NCBI GenBank assembly: GCA_019312705.1
Contig: JAFDCW010000366.1
Coordinates: 1-5,473, forward strand
Source: Deltaproteobacteria bacterium
GTDB lineage: Bacteria > Myxococcota > Polyangia > Polyangiales > B10-G4
Length of the DNA: 5,473 nucleotides
Reading direction: 5' to 3'
The translations under genes and the position numbers were made by a program. The notes under the pieces were generated by a model. It ran no database searches and was not told the origin of the DNA. It saw only the letters and a list, made by a program, of their open reading frames with translations. This document shows positions 1-5,473 of this stretch, piece after piece. How positions within the stretch are numbered: the stretch's first letter is position 1; every line of letters starts with the position of its first letter.

Positions 1-50
1 TGCATTGCGCATGGCTGGTTCATAGCCGGACGACATGGCAGAACGCAACC

Positions 51-986
51 GTGGCCTCGCCCTACCGCGGACGCTTTGCGCCCTCACCCACCGGTCCCCT
101 GCACCTGGGCCACCTGCGAACCTTCCTCGTCGCCTGGCTCAGGGCCCGGAAGGCCGGCGGATCGATCCTGATGCGCATGGAGGATCTGGACCCCCCGCGG
201 GTCGTCGCCGGGGCCGCCGAAGCGATCTATCGCGATCTGGACTGGCTCGGCCTCTCCTGGGACGGCGAGGCCATGGTCCAATCCGACCGGACCTCCGCCT
301 ACGAAGAAGCCCTCACCTGCCTCGATTCTTCGGGCCACCTCTATCCTTGCATCTGCTCCCGCAAAGACATCGCGGCGGCAATCGCGGCGGCTTCGAGCGC
401 GCCTCACGGCGTAGAGGGCCTCGGTGTGCGTTATCCCGGGACCTGCCGTGACGGTTCGGGCTCCTCGGACCGGCCGCCGTCGATCCGATTTCGCATGCCA
501 GAGCCTCCGCCGGCCTTCGTCGACGAGAATGTCGGCCCGGTGCATGGCCGCGATTGGGGTGGTGACTTCGTCGTGCGACGGGCCGACGGACTCTTCGCCT
601 ACCAGCTCGCGGTGGTCGTCGATGACATTGCCCAGGGGATCACCGAAGTCGTTCGCGGGGCCGATCTGCTGCCCTCGACGCCGCGCCAGGTCGCGATTTT
701 CGGGGCCCTCGGAGCCGCCCCCCCCTCATTTCTCCACGTGCCCCTCCTGCTCGGCACCGATGGACGACGCCTCTCGAAGCGCTTCGGATCGGTCGCCATC
801 GGCGATTACCGTGAGGGGGGGGCGGCTCCGGAGGCTTTGGTTGGCTTGCTCGCTGCCTCCCTCGGTCTCGTGGCGCCAGGCACCGAAGTGATGCCCGAGC
901 AGCTGCTCCCGTCCTTCGACGTGGCGCTGCTGCCGAAGGAGCCGGCGCCCCTCGCCCCTTCCCCCGGGGGGCTGCTCCCCGCATAG
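51..986 (+). CDS. gluQ: Glutamyl-Q tRNA(Asp) synthetase (GluQRS)
   Basis: This 311-residue protein is a stand-alone paralogue of the glutamyl-tRNA synthetase catalytic core. The family activates glutamate with ATP and attaches it to the queuosine at position 34 of tRNA-Asp in the cytoplasm. Visible hallmarks are RFAPSPTGPLHLGH at residues 8-21, which contains the class I HIGH-type signature (HLGH, 18-21), RMEDLDPPR at 42-50, and a KMSKS-type loop LSKR at 241-244. A Cys-x-Cys pair (C100, C102) with Tyr128 and Cys132 matches the spacing of the family's zinc site. The length fits GluQRS (about 290-310) and there is no anticodon-binding domain, which argues against full GltX. The GTG at 51 is chosen because it places the conserved RFAPSPTG a few residues in. 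The frame stays open to the left edge and no clear Shine-Dalgarno is visible, so the start is not certain. Two 8-nt homopolymers (C at 718-725, G at 815-822) lie inside the intact frame. Confidence 0.95.
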   Translation: MASPYRGRFAPSPTGPLHLGHLRTFLVAWLRARKAGGSILMRMEDLDPPRVVAGAAEAIYRDLDWLGLSWDGEAMVQSDRTSAYEEALTCLDSSGHLYPCICSRKDIAAAIAAASSAPHGVEGLGVRYPGTCRDGSGSSDRPPSIRFRMPEPPPAFVDENVGPVHGRDWGGDFVVRRADGLFAYQLAVVVDDIAQGITEVVRGADLLPSTPRQVAIFGALGAAPPSFLHVPLLLGTDGRRLSKRFGSVAIGDYREGGAAPEALVGLLAASLGLVAPGTEVMPEQLLPSFDVALLPKEPAPLAPSPGGLLPA

Positions 987-994
987 TTCGGGCC

Positions 995-2443
995 GTGACG
1001 GCCTACGCGAGTGTGCACGACGTGGTCGTGGTCGGTGCCGGCTTGTTCGGTGCGGCGATCGCGCGGGAGTGCACCCTCCGGGACCTCGACGTCGCCATCG
1101 TCGAGAGGCATGAGGTCGCGGGCGGTGCGAGCTCCGTGGGCAAGGTGCTGCTCGGCGGGGGCTCCTCCATTTTCGGTACGGCATCACCGGACCACCAGAG
1201 TCTCTCCGTTCTCGCGCCACATCTCGTGACCCAGATCATTCTCGAAGGCGCCACCGAGGGTGACGGTATCGCGTGCATCGTCGACGTGACCCGGCTTGCC
1301 CAGCTCTACGTCGTCGATGCTGTCGAGCGGGGGGCCACGCTTCTCCTCGGCGTCGAGGTCGTCGGTTCCGAAGAGTCGGCCCGGGGATGTCGACCCGGGA
1401 ATTCGCCAGACAGTCCGCCGAACGAGAGCCACGAGGGACACGAGAGCCAAGAGGGACACGAGGGACACGAGGGACACGAAGACCGCGTCATCCGCCGCGA
1501 GGTGCGCCTCGCCGATGGTCGGGTCCTCGGTGCCGGGACCCTCGTCCTCGCGACGGGCGTCGATTGCCCCACGATCGCCGGCATCTCTTCGGTGTCGACG
1601 CGGTCGATCCGTACCCTGGACGTCGCCACGGTGACGGTCGGGACCGGCCGCGCCGTCGACGAGTTAATCTCCTATCCGACGGGCAGCGCCACCCGTGTCG
1701 TGCTTCCGACCGTCGACGAAGAGGTCGCCCAGGGGGCCCTCGGTCGCTTCGGCCTCGAAGGACTTCCAGTGCTGGCGTCCGCGGTGCACACGGTGGCGGT
1801 CCCGGACGAGGGGCGCCGCGACGGTGCGCCGGGTTTGGTGCATGTGACGGAGAGCGCACCCGGTGCCCATCTCAGCATCTCCGCCTACCTCGCCGAGACC
1901 TTCGCCCGGTCGGCGGGAAAGGACCCCGCCAAGCTCCCCTCGCTCACCCCCCTTCCCGGATGTGCCCCAGCCGCCGGTGGCCCGTCTGCGGCCCTGGCGG
2001 AGCGCTGGGGGATCCCGGAGCTCAGTCTCAACGGGCTCTTCGCTCGCCACGGGGCCCGGGCGCGCACGGTGCTCAGTCGGGCCGGCGCCACACCGTCCGA
2101 GCGTGCGCAGGTCTGCGCCTGCGAGGCCGTCCTCGAGTGCGAGGTCCGATATGCGTGCCGCTCTCTTGGTGCACGCAGCATCGACGACGTGTCCCGCCGT
2201 ACCGGCCTCGGCCGGGGGGCTTGCGGCGGCCTCCGCTGTGCTCACCGGGCCGCCGAGATCGTCCGCGCCGAGGTGGGGCCCCCGGGGCAGTCTCCGAGGG
2301 AAGCGAGCTTGCAGTTTGCGGCCGACCTCTTCCAAGGCCGCGCGCCGTTCCTGCGCGCCGAGGACCTCGCCCGGGAAGAGGTGCAACTGGCCCGCCAGGT
2401 CGTAGCCGGGCTCGTCGACATCGTCGAACCGGAGGAGTCATGA
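995..2443 (+). CDS. glpA: GlpA-like FAD oxidoreductase with C-terminal BFD-type [2Fe-2S] domain
   Basis: This 482-residue protein is related to subunit A of anaerobic glycerol-3-phosphate dehydrogenase, which oxidises glycerol-3-phosphate to dihydroxyacetone phosphate. The N-terminus has a Rossmann FAD site (GAGLFG, 14-19, with acidic Glu37 at the end of strand 2). The C-terminal domain has C374-x-C376 and C410-x4-C415, the ligand pattern of BFD-like [2Fe-2S] domains, within a stretch (about 372-425) that resembles E. coli GlpA closely. It is about 60 residues shorter than E. coli GlpA. The family's H-x-G-x-R-Y segment appears as LGGGSSIF (53-60), and the late GGKLxTYR motif appears replaced by TESAPGAHLS (285-294), so the normal substrate may not be used. 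Residues 144-161 are a repeat-encoded His/Glu-rich insertion. The GTG at 995 lacks a clear ribosome site; the in-frame GTG at 1013 is an alternative start. It overlaps glpB by 4 nt, so the two are probably co-translated. Family is confident; substrate is not. Confidence 0.85.
   Translation: MTAYASVHDVVVVGAGLFGAAIARECTLRDLDVAIVERHEVAGGASSVGKVLLGGGSSIFGTASPDHQSLSVLAPHLVTQIILEGATEGDGIACIVDVTRLAQLYVVDAVERGATLLLGVEVVGSEESARGCRPGNSPDSPPNESHEGHESQEGHEGHEGHEDRVIRREVRLADGRVLGAGTLVLATGVDCPTIAGISSVSTRSIRTLDVATVTVGTGRAVDELISYPTGSATRVVLPTVDEEVAQGALGRFGLEGLPVLASAVHTVAVPDEGRRDGAPGLVHVTESAPGAHLSISAYLAETFARSAGKDPAKLPSLTPLPGCAPAAGGPSAALAERWGIPELSLNGLFARHGARARTVLSRAGATPSERAQVCACEAVLECEVRYACRSLGARSIDDVSRRTGLGRGACGGLRCAHRAAEIVRAEVGPPGQSPREASLQFAADLFQGRAPFLRAEDLAREEVQLARQVVAGLVDIVEPEES
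1424..1477 (+). repeat. In-frame 9-bp tandem repeat, six units, inside the glpA-like gene
   Basis: Six consecutive 9-bp units follow one another. Units 2, 4, 5 and 6 are identical (gagggacac), unit 1 is gagagccac and unit 3 is gagagccaa. In the gene's frame they encode ESH-EGH-ESQ-EGH-EGH-EGH (residues 144-161), a His/Glu-rich stretch after a Pro/Ser-rich linker. The unit is a multiple of three, so copy-number change would keep the reading frame. The stretch is purine-rich and uses GGA and CAC codons, unlike the surrounding GTC/CTC/GCC-rich coding sequence. Confidence 0.95.
2431..2437 (+). promoter_or_regulatory. Shine-Dalgarno sequence for glpB
   Basis: GGAGGAG lies just upstream of the ATG at 2440, inside the last codons of the glpA-like gene. 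Spacing from the GGAGG core to the start is short (4 nt) but workable. It supports the glpB start and the ATGA-type coupling, and separates glpB from the long stop-free stretch upstream in the same frame. Confidence 0.75.
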
Positions 2444-3651
2444 AGGCGGTTGTCGTCGGCGCCGGGGCCGCCGGTACAGCGGCGGCGCTCTGCCTCGCCG
2501 AAGGGGGCGCTGAGGTGAGCGTCATCGATGGTGCCCGGGGCGCGACCGCGCTTTGTTCCGGCGCCTGGGATGTTGCTTCGGCGAGCAGCGGGAGCCCCCT
2601 CGCCGACGTTGCCCTCGCGGACCGCTTGCGTACGTTTGCCGAAGCGCGCCCCTGGCATCCTTACGCCCGCGTCGAGGCCGTCGTCGAGGCCGTCGGTCGC
2701 GCTCACTGCGCGGTTCTCAACGCCCTCGGTGCCTACCGGCCCCTCGACCTCGACTCCCCCGGTGTGCGCATCGCTACCGACCACGGCGTGATTCGCCGTG
2801 TTGCGACCCTCGAGGAGAGCATTCTCGACCTCGATCAGGCCCCCGGCGGCCTCGTCGCGGTCGCTCACTTCCGCGGTCATCGGGCCTCCGACGGGGCCGC
2901 CCTCGCGAGGGCTCTCGGTGACGACCCCGGCGCCGACGGGCTCTCCTTCGTCGACATCCCCGTCGAATTCCTCGCGCGCAAGACCGACGTACAGCTCGGG
3001 GGTCATGAGATCGCCCTTCTCGGGGACACTGCGGACGCCCGGCGGCGGCTGGCGGCGGTTCTCCGCCGGGCCTTCCCCGGGTCGACCCCCCACGCGTGGC
3101 TTCTCCCCCCGGTCCTCGGCATGGACCACGACGATCCCGCGGCCCTCCTCCGGGAGGGCGTCGGCAGCCCCCTTGGAGAGGTCGCCGAGACCACCGGCGG
3201 GGCGCAAGGGGCACGCCTCACGCGTCGCCTCGCCGCGAGTCGGGCAGCTGCCGACGTGACGGACGTCGTGGCCCGGGCCTCGGCCATCGATGGGTCGTCC
3301 GTCGCGCTCTCCGATGGCAACCGCCTCGACGCCGACGTCATCATTCTGGCGACCGGGTCGGCCCTCGCCGGAGGCCTCGTCGCGAGCGGCGGTGTGCTCG
3401 TCGAGCCCATCACCCGCACCCCGGTCACCCTCGAATCCTTCGGCACCCTGACCGCTCCCGGGCCCGCCTTTGCGTCGGGGATCACCGTCGACGACGAATT
3501 TCGCATGCTGCACGAAGACGGCCGCCGAGTGGGCGATGGCGTCTTCGCTTGCGGTGCGATCCTCGCCGGCGTCTCCCACGCCGACGGCACGGGCCTCGGC
3601 GCATCGGTCACGACGGGGTGGCTCGCCGCGGAATCGGCCCTCGCGGGGTAG
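2440..3651 (+). CDS. glpB: GlpB-like flavoprotein, anaerobic glycerol-3-phosphate dehydrogenase subunit B
   Basis: This 403-residue protein resembles GlpB, the second flavin subunit of anaerobic glycerol-3-phosphate dehydrogenase (about 419 residues in E. coli), which works in complex with GlpA. The N-terminal dinucleotide-binding motif is GAGAAG (7-12). Downstream, SGAWDVAS (40-47) and a later WHPYARVE segment match the family's SGSLDL and HPY regions. The LLPPVLGM stretch and ILATGS (302-307) followed by GGLVASGGVLVEPI match the family's second flavin-binding half. The C-terminal region with VGDGVFACGAILAG is also typical. The ATG overlaps the glpA-like stop codon (ATGA, 2440-2443) and has a strong ribosome site. 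The frame is open for about 1.2 kb upstream, but that part is a shadow of the glpA-like gene, not an N-terminal extension. The gene ends 12 nt before a convergent gene, so no glpC follows. A small 12-bp duplication at 2671-2694 encodes two copies of VEAV. Confidence 0.88.
   Translation: MKAVVVGAGAAGTAAALCLAEGGAEVSVIDGARGATALCSGAWDVASASSGSPLADVALADRLRTFAEARPWHPYARVEAVVEAVGRAHCAVLNALGAYRPLDLDSPGVRIATDHGVIRRVATLEESILDLDQAPGGLVAVAHFRGHRASDGAALARALGDDPGADGLSFVDIPVEFLARKTDVQLGGHEIALLGDTADARRRLAAVLRRAFPGSTPHAWLLPPVLGMDHDDPAALLREGVGSPLGEVAETTGGAQGARLTRRLAASRAAADVTDVVARASAIDGSSVALSDGNRLDADVIILATGSALAGGLVASGGVLVEPITRTPVTLESFGTLTAPGPAFASGITVDDEFRMLHEDGRRVGDGVFACGAILAGVSHADGTGLGASVTTGWLAAESALAG
2671..2694 (+). 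repeat. Short 12-bp tandem duplication within glpB
   Basis: gtcgaggccgtc occurs twice head to tail and encodes VEAV-VEAV in an apparent helix of the GlpB-like protein. It is minor and frame-neutral, and probably reflects codon bias and helix periodicity. Confidence 0.7.
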
Positions 3652-3663
3652 TCGCTTCCCTCG

Positions 3664-4494
3664 TCAGCGCATCGTTGCCGGGAGCGCATACATCACCCCC
3701 GCCATCACGGCATAGGTGGCGATCAGCAGCCCCAGCAGGAGGAATCGATAGCCGAGGACCGCGACCGCCGCGCGGTCGGTTCCGATACGGTGGGCTTCCT
3801 TGAGGGCGATCACCTCGAGGACGATCATGAAACTCCATCCGATGAGGGGGCCCACACACGGAACGGCGTAGAGCAGATAGCCACCATTGGCATAGCTCAC
3901 GGCGCGCAGGGTGCCTTCGAAGGGGGTGTTTGCCGACTTCATCATGCGCAACGTCAGGTGGCTCAGGCCGCCCCCGCCGAGCACCGCGATGAGTCCCTGG
4001 ATCGGCGCTTGGGTGAGGGTCATGGGGATCACGAGGGCCAGGACGCAGATGAAGTACCCCGCCATCATGCCCCCGAGCTGGCCCTCGTCGAGGGCGAGGC
4101 CGGTGACGCCGCTGGTCATCGCGAGGCCGATCAGCATCACCAAGTTCCAGACGAGCTGCCCGAGGGTGTAAGCGATGAGGCCGTAGCTGATCGGCCCTAT
4201 TGCGCCCGCTTCGGTCAGCGGCGTGCGAAAGAACGCTGTCGGCGCACGGTAGAGCAGCTTGGTCGTCTCCCAGAACGCGCGCATGAAGCCGAGCTCCTTG
4301 CGCCGCTCCCAGGGGATCGGTTCTGCCAGGCCCCCGGCAGCGCAAGCTCGGCAGACCAGCAGGGCGGCGAGCGGCGAGAACGCGCACACGTCACAGGCGA
4401 AGGTGCCGCATCGGCTGCACGTGAAAGAGGCGCTCACTTCGCCGTGCACCGCGCACGATGCGCCGGCCGGGGGCCCCGCGACGGTTTGGCTCAG
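3664..4494 (-). CDS. Yip1-family integral membrane protein with N-terminal B-box-like zinc finger
   Basis: With the start proposed here the protein has 276 residues. The N-terminus holds eight likely zinc ligands in a cross-brace, B-box-like order: C14-x2-H17, C26-x2-C29, C34-x2-C37 and C48-x2-C51. A linker follows, with a short amphipathic stretch (about 70-92). The rest is hydrophobic with membrane segments near 99-126, 143-172, 204-231 and 244-271, as in Yip1 (YIF/Yip) domains. The role of bacterial Yip1 proteins is not well defined; a membrane-organising or transport-linked role would be a guess. No ATG, GTG or TTG lies in frame between an ATG at 4653 deep inside the upstream gene and a GTG that would remove the first zinc cysteine. 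The CTG at 4494, overlapping the upstream stop (CTGA) with GGGGAAG before it, is therefore the best start. It is probably co-translated with the cyclic-nucleotide-binding gene. The domain call is fairly sure; the start is not. Confidence 0.8.
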   Translation of the reverse strand: MSQTVAGPPAGASCAVHGEVSASFTCSRCGTFACDVCAFSPLAALLVCRACAAGGLAEPIPWERRKELGFMRAFWETTKLLYRAPTAFFRTPLTEAGAIGPISYGLIAYTLGQLVWNLVMLIGLAMTSGVTGLALDEGQLGGMMAGYFICVLALVIPMTLTQAPIQGLIAVLGGGGLSHLTLRMMKSANTPFEGTLRAVSYANGGYLLYAVPCVGPLIGWSFMIVLEVIALKEAHRIGTDRAAVAVLGYRFLLLGLLIATYAVMAGVMYALPATMR

Positions 4495-5042
4495 AACTTC
4501 CCCGTCACCGACATGAACGTCATCTTGTCGTTCGTCTCGCGCAGACGCGCCGACAGGATCTTCACGAAGTTCCAGAGGATCTCGTACGCCAGATCCTTCT
4601 CGAGGAAGAGCAGGTCTTCCATCGCGTCCTTCTCGAGGACCAAGAGCCTGCATCGTTCGTGGACTCGGGCGTCGGCGCTCCGAGGGAAGTCGTCGACGAG
4701 GCTCATCTCGCCAAAGGCGTCCCCGGGGCCGAGGACCGCGAGGGCTTCTTCACCCATGCCGCTCACGTCGCGCGAGATGCGCACCTTGCCTTCGAGGATC
4801 AGGTAGAGTTCTCCGCCGGTGGAGCCCTCCTTGAAGATGACGTCGCTGCCCCGGTAGCTCTCCTCGCGGGCGATCGAAGCGAGCAGTTCGAGGCCCTCGG
4901 GGGAGATGCTGTCGAAGACCCGGATCTTGCCCAGGGCCTCGACGACCGCTTCTCGGCTGGCGTTGGCGGACTCCGTCTCGGTGGACTCCACGGGCGCGTC
5001 CTGGGGCGCGTCCTGGGGCGTCTCCTGATGCTCTTCCGACAT
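4491..5042 (-). CDS. Stand-alone cyclic-nucleotide-binding-domain protein
   Basis: This 183-residue protein has one cyclic-nucleotide-binding (CAP_ED-type) domain at about 36-150. The beta-barrel turn KEGSTGGELYLILEGKV (71-87) is typical, and the phosphate-binding cassette FGEMSL...FPRSA (110-123) keeps Glu112 and Arg121, the positions that hold the ribose and the cyclic phosphate in cNMP binders. Nucleotide binding is therefore plausible, though not proven. A C-terminal helix (about 150-172) follows, but there is no helix-turn-helix domain, so it is not a Crp/Fnr transcription factor; it more likely regulates a partner protein. The first 30 residues are acidic, Pro/Gln/Ser/Thr-rich and probably disordered, and include a 12-bp duplication. 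The ATG at 5042 is the only good start, without a visible ribosome site. Its stop overlaps the probable CTG start of the zinc-finger Yip1 gene, which suggests linked function. Confidence 0.87.
   Translation of the reverse strand: MSEEHQETPQDAPQDAPVESTETESANASREAVVEALGKIRVFDSISPEGLELLASIAREESYRGSDVIFKEGSTGGELYLILEGKVRISRDVSGMGEEALAVLGPGDAFGEMSLVDDFPRSADARVHERCRLLVLEKDAMEDLLFLEKDLAYEILWNFVKILSARLRETNDKMTFMSVTGKF
4992..5015 (-). repeat. 12-bp tandem duplication in the N-terminal tail of the CNB protein
   Basis: On the plus strand gggcgcgtcctg occurs twice head to tail, and a third copy begins (gggcg, 5016-5020). On the coding strand it encodes a PQDA-PQDA repeat in the disordered acidic tail. 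It is frame-neutral and sits in a region likely to tolerate length change. Confidence 0.8.
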
Positions 5043-5105
5043 AGGAGCGCATGGTAGCAGCGAGGCCCGCCGGCGAGCCAGACAATGGCCGGGGCCCTGG
5101 GCTGA

Positions 5106-5402
5106 TCAGGCGGCTTGCACGGCGAATACCTCCCAGGTTGCGAGGATGGTGACCTCGCCGGCCTTCCGGTCGACGACCTCAGCCTTTCCGAAGCCGGCGT
5201 CGGCGAGGGCGCGCAGGTACGTCCGGATGGGCAGCCCCGCGTCGTCGATAGGGTGCCTTCCGGGGGGAACCGCCGCGACGATGGTGCGGCGACGGGAGCC
5301 TCCGAGGTGGCGGTCGAGGCGCCGGAAGAAGGCGTTCCACCGAGGGCTGGAGTCTCCGTCGCCGGGGGCCGTGCCCGATCCGGGCGTCGGTCCGCTGATC
5401 AA
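5106..5402 (-). CDS. Small hypothetical protein (98 aa), TTG start
   Basis: I do not recognise this 98-residue product. The first 20 residues are Gly/Pro/Ser/Asp-rich and probably disordered. A basic amphipathic stretch follows (about 22-40, RWNAFFRRLDRHLGG then SRRR), and then a compact alpha/beta-looking region (TIVAAVPPG, a helix YLRALADAGF, then strands AEVVDRK and EVTILATWEVFAV). No signal peptide, membrane segment, Cys/His cluster or catalytic motif is visible. The TTG at 5402 is the start because an in-frame stop lies just before it (5412-5414) and a GAGGT ribosome site is well placed. The gene sits 9 nt after the end of the upstream partial gene and 63 nt before the CNB gene, all on one strand, so an operon is likely. 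Codon use matches the neighbours, which supports a real gene. Confidence 0.65.
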   Translation of the reverse strand: MISGPTPGSGTAPGDGDSSPRWNAFFRRLDRHLGGSRRRTIVAAVPPGRHPIDDAGLPIRTYLRALADAGFGKAEVVDRKAGEVTILATWEVFAVQAA

Positions 5403-5408
5403 GAGCTG

Positions 5409-5413
5409 ACCTC
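5409..5413 (-). promoter_or_regulatory. Shine-Dalgarno sequence deciding a TTG start
   Basis: On the minus strand GAGGT precedes the TTG at 5402 by 6 nt and overlaps the stop codon of the upstream gene. It is the main reason for accepting the TTG as a true start. Confidence 0.65.
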
Positions 5414-5473
5414 AGTCTCGGAGCATGCGCTGGAAGTCGATGAACACCTCCCTCATGCGGTCCTCGTCGAGGG
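5412..5473 (-). CDS. C-terminal end of an unidentified gene, cut by the window edge
   Basis: Reading the minus strand from the right edge gives an open frame that ends in TGA at 5412-5414 and encodes LDEDRMREVFIDFQRMLRD. It looks like a charged, amphipathic C-terminal helix of a real protein. The close 9-nt spacing to the next gene, whose ribosome site overlaps this stop, fits an operon. Too little is present to name the family. Confidence 0.5.
   Translation of the reverse strand, partial: LDEDRMREVFIDFQRMLRD

Noticed and set aside
1..25. Possible C-terminal end of an upstream gene ending in TAG at 23-25
   Set aside because: Only seven codons are visible, with no recognisable content; other frames are also open, so the call cannot be supported.
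35..451. Plus-strand open frame beginning ATG at 35
   Set aside because: It overlaps gluQRS in another frame and its product is Arg/Pro/Gly-rich with no domain; gluQRS carries all the synthetase motifs.
1273..2439. Long stop-free stretch in frame with glpB, which could extend GlpB by 389 residues
   Set aside because: Its translation is Arg/Pro-rich low-complexity sequence and it overlaps the glpA-like gene, whose product has clear domains. glpB has its own ATG and ribosome site at 2440.
2242..3579. 445-codon open frame on the minus strand opposite glpB
   Set aside because: It is a GC-driven shadow of glpB codons. The translation shows no recognisable domain, while the plus strand encodes a clear GlpB-like protein.
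3652..3663. Bidirectional terminator between the convergent glpB and Yip1 genes
   Set aside because: The 12-nt gap is too short and no clear inverted repeat with a T-run was seen across the junction.
4494..4653. N-terminal extension of the Yip1 protein from the ATG at 4653
   Set aside because: It would overlap the CNB gene by over 160 nt, and the added residues look like out-of-frame CNB sequence, with no family resemblance.
3790..4806. 338-codon plus-strand open frame opposite the Yip1 and CNB genes
   Set aside because: It is a charged, low-complexity translation antisense to two genes with clear domains, as expected by chance in high-GC DNA.
5043..5105. Possible promoter or terminator in the 63-nt gap between the small hypothetical gene and the CNB gene
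   Set aside because: A TTGTCT is present on the minus strand, but no -10-like box at proper spacing, and no hairpin followed by a T-run.

Overview
The window is compact, protein-coding, very GC-rich bacterial DNA with strong G/C preference at third codon positions, GTG and TTG starts, and almost no intergenic space. Family content (a deltaproteobacterial-style GluQRS, a glpA/glpB-like flavoprotein pair, and a B-box-like zinc finger Yip1 membrane protein next to a free-standing cyclic-nucleotide-binding protein) suggests a Myxococcota or other 'deltaproteobacterial' lineage. That placement is inferred from gene style and was not tested by a search. I see no tRNA, rRNA, CRISPR array, insertion sequence or phage gene.

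Left half, plus strand: gluQRS (51-986) makes the glutamyl-queuosine modification of tRNA-Asp. It is followed after 8 nt by a GlpA-like FAD oxidoreductase with a C-terminal [2Fe-2S] BFD-type domain (995-2443), and then, with an ATGA overlap, by a GlpB-like flavoprotein (2440-3651). GlpA and GlpB are normally the catalytic and flavin subunits of the anaerobic glycerol-3-phosphate dehydrogenase. Here the GlpA-like protein keeps its FAD fold and all four iron-sulfur cysteines but seems to have lost the motifs that bind glycerol-3-phosphate. It also carries a 9-bp tandem repeat encoding a His/Glu-rich loop. No glpC (membrane anchor) follows.

Right half, minus strand, read from the right edge: the C-terminal end of an unidentified gene (5412 to beyond 5473), a small hypothetical protein with a TTG start (5106-5402), a cyclic-nucleotide-binding-domain protein without a DNA-binding domain (4491-5042), and a zinc-finger Yip1-family membrane protein (3664-4494) that probably starts at a CTG codon overlapping the previous stop. 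The last two look translationally coupled and may form a signal-sensing and membrane unit. The two gene groups converge with only 12 nt between stop codons (3652-3663).

Most of the window is ordinary housekeeping and metabolism. The points most worth checking are the divergent GlpA-like enzyme with its repeat insertion, the missing glpC, and the CTG-start coupling of the CNB and Yip1 genes.
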